This document shows, piece by piece, positions 24,901 through 34,000 of a stretch of 64,000 nucleotides of DNA (positions are counted from its first letter, which is position 1; every line of letters starts with the position of its first letter). This DNA comes from Plumapathes pennacea. Its lineage: Eukaryota; Cnidaria; Anthozoa; Antipatharia; Myriopathidae. The notes under the pieces are model-generated. The model did not search any database and was not told the DNA's origin. It was given only the letters and a program-made list of their open reading frames with translations. Position numbers and translations under genes: made by a program. The stretch is taken from NCBI GenBank assembly GCA_964036295.1, contig OZ038464.1, positions 26,871,008 through 26,935,007 of the forward strand. Reading direction: 5' to 3'.

Positions 24901-27900
24901 TGTTTGTTTATTTGTGATAGGATGTCATTCAACCTATACTGGTCGTCATCTGTGCACTGTGCGTGCCTTGGATGCTTCTGGTCAAACCTCTGTACCTGAG
25001 GTATGAACACAAGAAGAGGACAGCAGAGGTTGGTACTAAGATCTTCTGTTCTCAAAGACTATAAGTATGTACAATAATGTTCTGTACTTGGCTGCCTTGT
25101 TCTTGTGTTTTCATCTATCCTGTAATCCATGTAAATCCTGTAAATTAATCCTGTAGATTTTTTTTTTTTTTTTTTTTGTGGTTCCAAAATTTAACAATCC
25201 AGCAGTAACGGTAACAATAAAAACGATTCTGCTGATCACCTAAAAGAAGTACAGACGGTGCAATCTAAACTAACTAACGCTAATCCAGGTGTAAGTTAAG
25301 TGGTTTGAGCTAATACTCGACAGCAAGTTTAAGCCTATAAACAATCACAACAGGTTTTTCGTTTTTAGCTCACTGCCTAAATGATATGTTGTAAATACAA
25401 TCTCGAATCAGTCTTTTCCGATACTAAGCTATTTCTTAACTTGTTGCGCCGCTCCTCGCATTGCGCCGAACCTAATGTAAATTAGCCCAAACAATTGAGG
25501 CAAAGTTAGACTTGAAACAATGCTGACCAGCTAGCCTGCAATGCAAGCGTTCCCGCTTGTTTTCAGGCAAATTCTCTCGGGAGTAGGACTGGGCTGTAGC
25601 AAAAGCTGCGGAGGGGGAAGGGGCCGATCCCGATCCCACTCCGAACAAATTTTGCCTGAAAACGAACAGGAACGCCTGCATTGCAGGCTACTGACCAGCG
25701 GTCTTCTCCAGTATGCTGTGAGGGGTTTCTGGGTCCCTGCTTACAGCGAACCTGGCCTGCTTGCTGCTTGCTGCTTGTGCCATCGAAGTGGCGAGGTTGC
25801 CATGGTTACTGGATATGGTTTCCCTCCACCTACCTTTGGCAATGAGTTTACCGGTTCAGCCGGCGAGCTTTTCAGGCGCCGAAGCTAATTGCGAGTTTAA
25901 ATGAATGAGAATAGTGGCTGTTGATATCAGGATGCAGATGCCATCTTCAACCTGGCGTAGCAATCCGCCACAACCTTCTTCATTATGACATTCAAAAGTT
26001 TCTTACAGAAAATAGAAATGTGTAACCGTTAGCCTTCTGTGCCAGCCCAGTCCTGTGAAGGTCTCTGCGTAACAATTCTCAGGGGCATGACTTGTCTTCA
26101 CTGGCACTGAAAGTGGCCAGTGTGATGTTGAATTCTCCGAAGTTCAGTTATGCACAGATTTTTGAGTAACAGCTTTGAAGGAACTTGTTTTACGTCGGAC
26201 TAACTATCATTAACCAGTGTTGCACTGGTGCTGAAAGAGACTAGTGTGCCGTTAAATTCTCAGTGAGACCAGTCTTGTACAGACTTCTGTGTAACAGCTA
26301 TAAAGCAGGCTGTTTCACGTCGCACCAACTTTCATCAGACTAGTCTTACACTGGCAGCGAAAGAGACCAGTGTGCCATTGAATTATCATTAAGCCCAGTC
26401 TTGTACAGATTTCTTTGTAACAGCTATGATGTAAGACTGGTCTTACACTTGCACCAAGATACTGTATAGGTATCGCTAAGTTTTCAGTAAAACCAGTCCT
26501 GTACAGCTGGTCTTTGTGATGCAGCTGTTGTCAAGACCAGTCTTGTTTTGCCGTTTGGCTGTTTCAGGGATTTCAGCGTCTCCGAACGAGCTCCAGCTCG
26601 GTGCAGAGCGACGGTTCCGCATCAGAGAGCGAAGTTGTTCATCACGACTCTATAAACAAGCCGCAACCACCAGACCACCAAGAGGAAGAGGTGAGGACAC
26701 GATCAAGTGAGAGATTCTCCTCTCATCCGCAGACCACAGATATGTAGTGCTGTAAGGAGAAAATAGCGTTGGATACTTTAGCTGGTGAAGTCAGAAGTTG
26801 GTCTTTGCCAGATCACTCGAAATTTATTTGGCAGGGTTGTCTAATTAAAATGTTCATGAAGCGTACATTCTAAAGGCAACTTGGTTGCTTTGCCTCTTCT
26901 TTATTCTGACATTTTAAAGTTTATAACAATGATTTTAAAACTCAAACTAAATGTCGCACGTAAGATGGACTGGCAAAACAATACCGATATACATTACAGT
27001 TGTTAAAGTCCTTGTCAAATCTTCTAACGATTCAACCCTCTTTTGTTCATAAAGTTGACTTTGTAATCAGTGCTGACTTTTAATCAAAGAGTATGAGCGG
27101 AATAATATGTATCCAAAGTGTATGCATATATGTAATGTATACGGTATACATGTGCATACAATAAGGTATGTAGGTACATGTACTGTACGTACATGTATGT
27201 TTATGGCTACGTGTTTATGTATATATGTATGTTTATTTCTATGTCTTTATGTATGTGCGTGTGTGTGCATGTGTATGAATGCCTAATGTATATGTGTAGG
27301 TGTATGTCTGTTATATTTTTGTTTGTGCATTTGTACAGTATGTGTATATGTACATCAAATGAACTGGTTATTGTGGTTCTAGGTAATTTAAAATGTGTTT
27401 TTATGTCTCCTTTTTACTTTAGTTTGACTTCGGCGAGGCGATGGTCCATCAAGGTATCCACACCATTGAGTATTGCCTGGGCTGTATTTCTAACACGGCA
27501 TCCTACCTGCGTCTGTGGGCCCTCAGTTTAGCTCATGCAGGTCAGTCAGGCTGAATCTCATTTCCTCTGACAAAGAGCTAGTAACGCTCATGACAAGGTC
27601 ACACAGTTAATATGTCATGACCTGTCGAACTTTGAACTCTAGTTATACCTGGGTCTGGTTACATAAAATACTAACGCCGTGGCGTTTTTATTTTTTGGTT
27701 CGTTTTTATCGTTTTTTTATCTCATTCCACCCCTTCTGGTAGCGATTGCTATCTATGTCAAGTCTGGTTTCTCAGTTTGCATTTATCAAGTGCAAAATTG
27801 TGGCATTGTTACTTTGATTTGTAACAGTGAGTTTGCTATTACACATTGAGGTAACAGCATCTTAGGTGAGCCTTCAGCTGTACTTGAGAGGAAGCCACAG

Positions 27901-29195
27901 CCTTCACGGATTTTTTTGTGTTCACAGAGCTGTCCGAGGTATTGTGGAACATGGTGCTCCATCTGGCTTTGTCCATGAAGGGACCGGTGGGAATAATCGC
28001 CACGTTCGCTCTGTTTGCTATGTGGGCCGGTGAGTAGACTGTTCATAAACATCCTACGAACCTCTTCTTTGTAATGTGTGTCAGTGCGTGCGTCTGTGTC
28101 GCACCTGCGTCTGCGCGTGAATATGTCCATGTCTGTGGGCGCATTGTTCTCCGTGCGTATATGCGCGCGCATCCATTTTTCTGCATCTCCGCGTGCAGAT
28201 GTTTGTCTGAGTGCGCCGCGTACTTTTATCTGTGCATACACCTGCTTTATCTGTAATGATTGTTTGAGCCTTCTTTTAGGGTAGCACTTGTTAACTGCGG
28301 GTAATTTACGCCTGGCGCTCTGAAAAAAAAAAAAAAGAAAAAATCTTTACAGTAGGTCTATTATATCGATCGTTGTTCCCTGTGTAACTCATGTTTATCG
28401 CTTTCAGCAGTGGAGTGCAGGTTTTCTTAACTCTCGTCTTTTCCTGCTTCATCCTGCAGTGCTTACCATCGCAATCTTGCTCGTCATGGAGGGTTTGTCG
28501 GCCTTCCTGCACGCTCTCCGTCTTCACTGGTATGTATTCTGCTATTACAATGGAGATGGTCAATTTCGATTTTCAGTACAGTGTCTCTTCAAATTACATC
28601 AGAGAACTTGGTATATGACAGCTTGAATTGCCATTATACGAATTGTGCAATTTCTTCTCGAATGGTTGCGAGGAGTTGCTTAGGAGGGAAAGGGTACCAA
28701 GTTAAGTGAGCCGCCAATCACAGAGGCTGTAATAATCACACTCCACCAATCAGAAGAACCAATCAGTAGTGCCGGGAAACGCAATCGCCACTTAGTTGCT
28801 GGCCTGAGAAGATCGCAGTCGTGTTTTGCTTTTGTTCCTGATTGGCCAAGAATATTCCTAGTCATCCAAAAACAGCCGAAAGCTAAAACAGAACAACCAA
28901 ATTCATTCTCTTAAATTCTCGGCCAACGAACGGCAAGGATATTTCAAAAACCAACCGTGAAAGCATGCTTTGTTTTAGTTCAAAAGTTATCAAGCTGTGA
29001 ACATATCGAAAACTTTCTGTTTTCAGCTGATAACAAAAATGTTTGGGCCTAATATTTTCTCTTTACAATTGATTGCAATGTTGTTGTTTGTATCTGTTTA
29101 GGGTGGAATTTCAAAACAAGTTCTATCAGGGCGCTGGTTACAAGTTCCATCCGTTCTCCTTCAAGCTCATTCTGGGAAATCAGACGGAGGAGTAG
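12988..29195 (+). CDS. ATP6V0A: V-type proton ATPase V0 subunit a
   Basis: The a subunit of the V-ATPase: its N-terminal half links V0 to V1 and its C-terminal membrane half forms the proton half-channels against the c-ring. Twenty-four coding exons, 847 residues: 12988-13083, 13195-13215, 13662-13740, 17143-17240, 17410-17538, 18068-18183, 18842-19051, 19388-19481, 19697-19774, 19882-20016, 20310-20460, 20907-21046, 21265-21416, 21629-21725, 22344-22462, 22831-22876, 23403-23483, 24013-24099, 24921-25028, 26568-26690, 27423-27540, 27928-28029, 28460-28529, 29102-29195. The start gives [16 protein letters not shown], as in animal homologues, and the sum of exons keeps frame throughout. Essential residues are present: Arg750 in [13 protein letters not shown], Glu804 in [12 protein letters not shown] and Arg814; all three are offset by exactly 15 from yeast Vph1 (735, 789, 799). 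Exon 19 uses a weak GTTGGT donor. The animal a1-a4 isoform class cannot be set by eye. AATAAA is at 29470. Confidence 0.95.
14874..15362 (-). CDS. STPR-like 23-residue repeat protein ORF
   Basis: A 162-codon reverse-strand ORF inside V-ATPase intron 3. From about residue 13 to 127 it is five tandem units of exactly 23 residues, each like EQKRT.E.TPQR.QR..A, rich in Arg, Lys, Gln and Glu. The first unit is diverged; units 2-5 form two near-identical 46-residue (138-bp) pairs. A 23-residue basic repeat is the mark of the STPR domain, first known from the silkworm DNA-binding protein FMBP-1; similar repeats occur at the N-terminus of some invertebrate transposon helicases. After residue 127 the sequence changes character. 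Met1 (15362) or Met9 (15338) could start it. No splice partner or transposase was found, so it may be a fragment of a mobile element, an exon of an unseen gene, or a lineage-specific gene. Confidence 0.5.
   Translation of the reverse strand: MYVTAFTKMNLKARKLETERSREARLQKRSEQALQEQKRTEEKTPQRQQRMNADQKRHEQKRTTQTTPQKEQRLKANWDLQEKKRAEEKTPQRQQRMNADQKRHEQKRVTQTTPQREQRLKANRELQTPFCVKLRYLFRKDKQQRLVSGNRTITVTNILYPV
15690..16245. mobile_element. TA-flanked CAGTCAACYCYC TIR element carrying a nested insertion
   Basis: The left end CAGTCAACCCTCTCTAAGAC and the right end AGAGGGAGTTGACTG are inverse complements with small gaps, and TA flanks both sides (15688-15689, 16246-16247). The middle holds another palindromic element at about 15785-16125. 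A partial relative of the outer element lies near 36240-36380. Confidence 0.6.
15785..16125 (+). mobile_element. ACACTCGTGT palindromic repeat, copy 1
   Basis: The repeat contains GACAAGAGTGTTTTA near its left end, ATAAAACACTCGTGTCTAAT internally, and a foldback around CAATATTTTACTCACTCGCGAAGCG. A second copy in the opposite orientation is at 21790-22140. Both show the same accidental ORF starting [14 protein letters not shown]; this is a repeat shadow, not a gene. Confidence 0.7.
16365..16860. repeat. Foldback element with long inverted arms
   Basis: The arms at about 16365-16530 and 16670-16850 are diverged inverse complements of each other, for example ATGGTAATGACGTGACGTCAAAG against CTTTGATGTCACGTCATTACCAT in part. 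A centre of about 140 bp separates them. It lies in V-ATPase intron 3 and has no coding content. Confidence 0.7.
20044..20205. repeat. Diverged copy of the TTAACCC-ended repeat
   Basis: Shares 'agtgagaatcgatag', 'agctttcatct' and 'aactgaag...ttaattgataac' in the order seen in the copies at 4649-4839 and 55261-55468. The ends are degraded. Confidence 0.45.
21790..22140 (-). mobile_element. ACACTCGTGT palindromic repeat, copy 2
   Basis: Reverse-oriented, near-complete copy of the repeat at 15785-16125, with CCATATCTTCAAGCCGCCGTG and AATAAAACACTCGTGTCTAT in matching order. It lies in V-ATPase intron 14, about 6 kb from the first copy. Confidence 0.75.
22898..23034. mobile_element. Palindromic MITE
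   Basis: CATGGAAAGTGCGCGCGTAC.GTTTTTATTCACGAGTTG is mirrored by CAACGAGTGAATAAAAACTGTACAAAGCACTTTCCATG. The centre also folds on CATAAAACGAACGAGCGAGG. It lies 21 bp after the exon 16 donor of the V-ATPase gene. Confidence 0.75.
24541..24570. repeat. TTTG microsatellite
   Basis: Perfect GTTT/TTTG units. A second such run is at 24861-24915, just before the exon 19 acceptor of the V-ATPase gene. Confidence 0.9.
24861..24915. repeat. TTTG microsatellite
   Basis: Perfect TTTG units with one or two A substitutions. The run feeds directly into the acceptor of V-ATPase exon 19 and probably serves as its pyrimidine-rich tract. Confidence 0.9.
25532..25690. mobile_element. 159-bp TIR element with 9-bp target duplication
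   Basis: The ends TAGCCTGCAATGCAAGCGTT and AACGCCTGCATTGCAGGCTA are inverse complements with one mismatch. The direct repeat CTGACCAGC flanks it exactly at 25523-25531 and 25691-25699. Nine-base duplications are typical of Mutator-like elements. It lies in V-ATPase intron 19. Confidence 0.8.
26030..26545. repeat. Tandem repeat of about 125 bp
   Basis: Between three and four diverged units, each with CACTGG..C.GAAAG...AGTGTG followed by CCAGTC.TGTACAG. Unit starts are near 26099, 26224 and 26350. The array ends about 20 bp before the exon 20 acceptor of the V-ATPase gene. Confidence 0.75.
28735..28880 (-). repeat. Dispersed repeat with CTGATTGG ends, copy 2
   Basis: Same family as 8560-8715, in the opposite orientation: CCAATCAGTAGTGC, AACGCAATCGCC, GTTTTGCTTTTGTTCCTGATTG and CCAAAAACAGCCG line up with the other copies. 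It lies in V-ATPase intron 23. Confidence 0.55.
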
Positions 29196-29291
29196 CCCTT
29201 CAGTTTAATGGAGTTGAGCTTTGATTTATCTCAAAATGGAAGAACTTCATGTTAGGTCGTTTAAATTTTTAGTGGGGAAGGGGGTGGGGTT

Positions 29292-29294
<3 letters not shown>

Positions 29295-29327
<33 letters not shown>
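29295..29327. repeat. Poly-T tract
   Basis: About 33 T residues, roughly 100 bp after the V-ATPase stop codon, within the likely 3' UTR. Confidence 0.9.
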
Positions 29328-29328
<1 letters not shown>

Positions 29329-29469
29329 TGGTTGGTATGAGCAAACATCGTGAGTGTTTATCGCACGCTTGTTTTCGTGTGGGATTCTGATGATTGTTGT
29401 AACAGCTTGGGCAACTTGATTGACGTTGTTGTTAGTGATTCTGTCTGATAGTTGGTTCGTAAGTTTGCA

Positions 29470-29475
29470 AATAAA
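29470..29475 (+). terminator. Polyadenylation signal AATAAA for the V-ATPase a gene
   Basis: First clear AATAAA after the stop codon, 275 nt downstream. The poly-T tract lies between them. Confidence 0.5.
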
Positions 29476-29736
29476 CTTTGGGTAACGGTGGTTTGATCCA
29501 TATTTCTGATATTTGTCCCTGTTCCGTCCATTACAATCCACGACATAAACTGAATCACCTGCCATTTTCCATACAATCTCCACACAGCTGATAAACGTAT
29601 GAAAGGAGAGCCGGCCTATCAGTTCTGATAACTCTGGCGCTTAAACCATAAATAGCTTAAAGATGATTTGATTTACATACTTCCGATCAATCGGCCTGAT
29701 TGACAAGTTGACGTTTTTTTTCTGTCAACTTTACGA

Positions 29737-30045
29737 ATGAAAACGAAAGCCCTAGTTGTACTGGCGTGTTTCCTGGGTGTCATGATGTGCGAAGCAGGAC
29801 ACACAGCGGACAATCATTGTTGTATCCACGGAGGTTTACGGGAACCTTATGCGGCCAAAAACCCGCACATTAACGTGTACAAGAAGGACGACATTCCGGA
29901 CTCGTTTCATTGGAAAAACAATCGACGTATTCCTCCGATCTTTGTGAGCCCTGAGCTTGGATGGCAAGTCAGGCAATCTCGGGGCCGCCCCTGGCGCGAG
30001 AAACTGGACGGCTGGAAATCATGGCAAGGGGCCTGCTTTCCGTAA
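29737..30045 (+). CDS. Short secreted ORF, cathepsin Z first-exon-like
   Basis: A 102-codon ORF opening with a good signal peptide ([20 protein letters not shown]). It continues with Cys-Cys and then [19 protein letters not shown]. That stretch and its spacing resemble the short propeptide and start of the mature chain of cathepsin Z/X, where a Cys is followed by PHEYLSPADLPKSWDWRN. A GTGAGC donor follows TTT at 29943, so the real exon may end there and residues beyond be intronic. No later papain exons with catalytic Cys or His appear before the next gene at 31014, so if this is a protease it is only a stranded first exon. An A/T-rich CATAAATAG lies about 95 bp upstream. It could also be an unrelated small secreted peptide. 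Confidence 0.4.
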   Translation: MKTKALVVLACFLGVMMCEAGHTADNHCCIHGGLREPYAAKNPHINVYKKDDIPDSFHWKNNRRIPPIFVSPELGWQVRQSRGRPWREKLDGWKSWQGACFP

Positions 30046-30732
30046 GGGCATTGAGGTATCTCCGTTCAACACTGTTAATCTGTATCCACTCATGGCTCGT
30101 TTGCTGGGCATACGGCAGCCACGTCCGAACAACGGGTCCTTCGAATCCTTAGAGAAAACCCAAAAACGCACATGCAATTCTGCAGGCCAGGACAGGTCCG
30201 CACAGGCTTCAAGGGTGGAGCCTGTTGCTTTGTTTGCTTATTGCAGCCTGCGTCTAAAATAAAACGGGGAAGCGGCCGTATTGACAAAATCTGAGTTACA
30301 GGCAACTCCGAATCTGAGAAGTTTATGGTTAATGCTCGATGTCGCTTGAGAATGTTTAGGCTAACTTTCGAGCGCTGGGCCATCAGTCATTTTTCTCTCA
30401 CGACATTTAATATTGCGCAAAAGTCAACTAGCACATTTTTTATGGCAGAAAAAGGGCTCCTCCTTCATTTTGTCTCTTTGACGCTGTAGAATCTTTCCCT
30501 GATTTTGTTTCGGTCTGTTGTCAAACACTGCAGTTGCACTATCCGGTTGATTGCACATGTTACGGTACTGTCCGCTCTGGGAGGCAAGCCAGTCAGATGG
30601 AATTGAGTAGGACAGATCAAACTTTCAATCTGACTTACTGACAGAACTCTGACTGAATACTGTCCTTTCTGCTGAAGGAGAATGAGCTTCTGACCTCCGA
30701 GCTTCATGGCTCAGGAATGCGGTAATCATAAC

Positions 30733-31013
30733 TGACGCAACAATGCGGTTTTAGTTACGTCACTGAAGTCATGGGGTCGCGTTGAAGTCAGCTGTTCTAG
30801 CAGGTAGGTTTACTGGAGAATAACAAAGCACAGCAAAGTTGTAGAAACGCGTTTACAACTGAAAAGTGTGGAGTTTCTCGCTGATATTCTCGAAGTAATC
30901 CCAAGAAAATTTCCTGTGTCATCGCTCCCGTAGTCCCGTGACTCCCTGCATGTGCTTCGCTCTTCAAAAGCGCATGCGTTAGAGGCGCGGTCACATGCAC
31001 ATTGGTTCATAAG
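30733..31013 (+). promoter_or_regulatory. Probable SOAT promoter
   Basis: TGACGCAA (30733) and TTACGTCA (30755) are CRE/bZIP-like. GCGCATGCGTT near 30969 resembles an NRF1 site. The start codon itself sits in AAGATGGCGGA, close to the YY1/TISU start element of short-leader vertebrate genes. No TATA box was seen. Function is inferred from motif resemblance only. Confidence 0.35.
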
Positions 31014-34000
31014 ATGGCGGAGGGTGCACGAAAGAGAAGAAGTGAAGTTAAAAACGGTCCTAGTACAGGTACCTTAACCTTCCCGCTAACGCTTCTCTTT
31101 GGGTAAGAAACGTTAGAGCACCCTTATTTCTTGCTGTTTACAGATCGCGACAATTTCATGGAGCTGCAAAGCCACGAGACGATTCGGTTTCAGGAGCTTC
31201 GCCGGAAAGCAGAGGTTGGTACAGACAGAGACAGCACGCAATCGAAATTTTCATCTTCAAGTGCGCGATTACAATAGTTATTATTATTTTTTTTTTAACA
31301 GCAACTGAAGGCTGAATTTGTTGATCAAATCGATGGGCAGCTGAACGACCTTTTCGACGATGTCTTGCAAGGTGTCAAGGAACCTTTGAAAAATGGTGTT
31401 CCTACCGTTACGAGGTGGGCAAGTTCCCCAGATTTTCTGACTGAAGTATGGCAGTTTGTGGTCGAACGGTTCCTTAACAACGTGGGGGTTTAAGATAAAA
31501 AAAAAAAAAAAAAACATTGGGAGCAGCGAGCAAATGAATATTTAAGCAAGTCCTTTCGATACGATACCGTTCTGGCCATGAACATAAACATATAGGATAT
31601 TTTTTCTCCAAGCTGTAAGAATACAGTAATTTGTTATGCGCAAGAGTACTTTAATTTATATTCTGGTTTTTCAGTATATATCAGCTTTGAGGTTCATGTT
31701 TTTTATTTTTCCGTGTCACAACAGAAACTTTATCTGGCTGTTTCACTTACAAATGTGGGTTTTTTTAGACGGTTCTTAGATCGAAGATTAATTTCTGTTA
31801 GACTATAAAAGAAGTTTATTTTATTGCCGTGCAAGATAGGGTTATAAGATTTTCGACATTTGATCACTGTGGGTGTGTTCCATTAATATTCAGTTCACGT
31901 AAAACATTATGTTACCCACGTTCGTCTTGTTTCTTTCATACTGTAAAGAACAGCACTACAGTACAACCGTACTCATAGTTGAAGCCCTTTACCCACCCCT
32001 ACCCCCACCCCGACGAGAAATAACCCATATTCAATTTTCATTTTAACAAAATGGCCTGTCCCAGAGTTGGTCATATTAGCTTACAAAATACTGTCCATTA
32101 GCTAATGGAAGTAGTCAAATTACTTGATCTTTTGGAGCCAGGTGTTGATCAGGTAATTGACTGTTCAGAAGAAAAACCTCATGTTTGTAAAATTGATAAT
32201 TCACCTAAAATAGTCTGTATCATTGATTTTAGAACTGTACTCATTGCGTTTCAATCAAAAACAGTATGCTGCTATTTTCCAGGAGGCAATAATATTATTT
32301 ATTTATTTACTAGCATGACCCCCATAAAATACGGGGATCGAATTTCTTTTTTCCTAATGTTTTTCTGTCTTTTTTTCCTGTTTGAATTCCATTTTGAGCA
32401 TCTTGAATGCACTATACTGTGTTCAAGTACAAACCTCTTGAGCATTTACCATTCAACTGTATTCGACTCGTCAAACCACCAACTGATCAACATCAAACTC
32501 TCTCTGTAACACTCGACCCCTAGCACTGGGTGAAGCACTCGGTGACATTGAAATCTCCCCGTTTTTAGAAACTCTTTCTTTCTTTTCTCCTTTTTGAATT
32601 CAATTTCGAGCATTTCAAACGCAGTTTACCGCGTCAAAATACAAATTCCCCTGTAGTGCATGTACCACTCGACCATACTCGACTCGTCCACCGATCGATC
32701 GATCGACATCCAAATCTCCCCGTTTTTTGAACATGCGGCAGCATCACCCCGACATCCAGACACCTGACAGCTGAAATTCTTTTTCTAAACTCAAATGGAA
32801 TTCTCACCTTCAGTAATCGCGTCCTCGGCTTGGTTGAAAGGCAACGGTCGAGAAGATTTCTGGCTTGCTTGTGCCAGCAATTCAATTTGAATTGACGATA
32901 TAATAATTACGACTAACGATCGTACACGAGCATTACTGTTGCGTCAGAAATTCAAACCACGCATTATCTAATTACTGGTTTAATTTGTTGCATCACAAAT
33001 CGAAATTATAACAATTATTTGTTACACACACACACACACACATACATACACACACACACATGAGCCGCGGTCAGCGGTTGCTAAGGGTATTATTATATAG
33101 AGATTTGTCTTTTATGAATCTAACATAACTTCTGGTTCTTTTCTTTATTCAGAGCTGACAAGTTGGCTGGTAGTAAGATGTTTGTAGCCAGACAATCAGT
33201 ACTAACGTAAGTGAATCTGAGTTAGAAACTTTTCAGTGAGCATAATATGCTAACATATAATATATGTCTAATTATATTATATATGTTACAACTCTTGCCC
33301 AACGAAAAAGGACAAAACACTACTGGATCATAGCATGTGAAAAACCTGTGATATTTTTTACCCTGTGAAATAACTGAAATATTGTTATACGGTATGCTCT
33401 TTTGGTAAAGTTGCTTTCACTATGCGAATAGGGGGAGCCGGTTTCACATGATTGTGGAAAAAGAAGTGAAATACTCTGTAAAACTCTGCGATTTACCATG
33501 TGAAACTAGGTGAAATAATTTTCACAGGTTTTTTTAACATGGTTTTCACATGCTACTGTACTGTAGGTAGTGCAAATTGACCAGGGGAAAGAGAATGGAG
33601 GTTTTTGCTGATCTGTCTTTTATGACTACAGTTACAGTAGTTTTTACCAGCTGAGAATTGAATGGGTTGTAAAGGAAGGTTATAAACTATATTATCCTAG
33701 TGGGCTTTTGTATTTAAATTTTTTGTGGAATATCTTTGTCTTTATAGGGAACTGCTCAAAGTCAGCCATATCAGAACAATCTACAACATTTTTGTGGCCC
33801 TACTTGTTGTGTTCATACTAAACACCATTGTATATGACTACATTGATACAGGAGGGTAAGTTTTAAAGCCTTTCATCACCACACAGTTTTGTGCATGCAT
33901 AGCAAAGGTATTTTGGTCCCATCCACTTTGAAATATACTGTATACAAATAATCTGAAAACAATATTATTGCAGTATGTGGACACAATACTGTAGTTTCAG

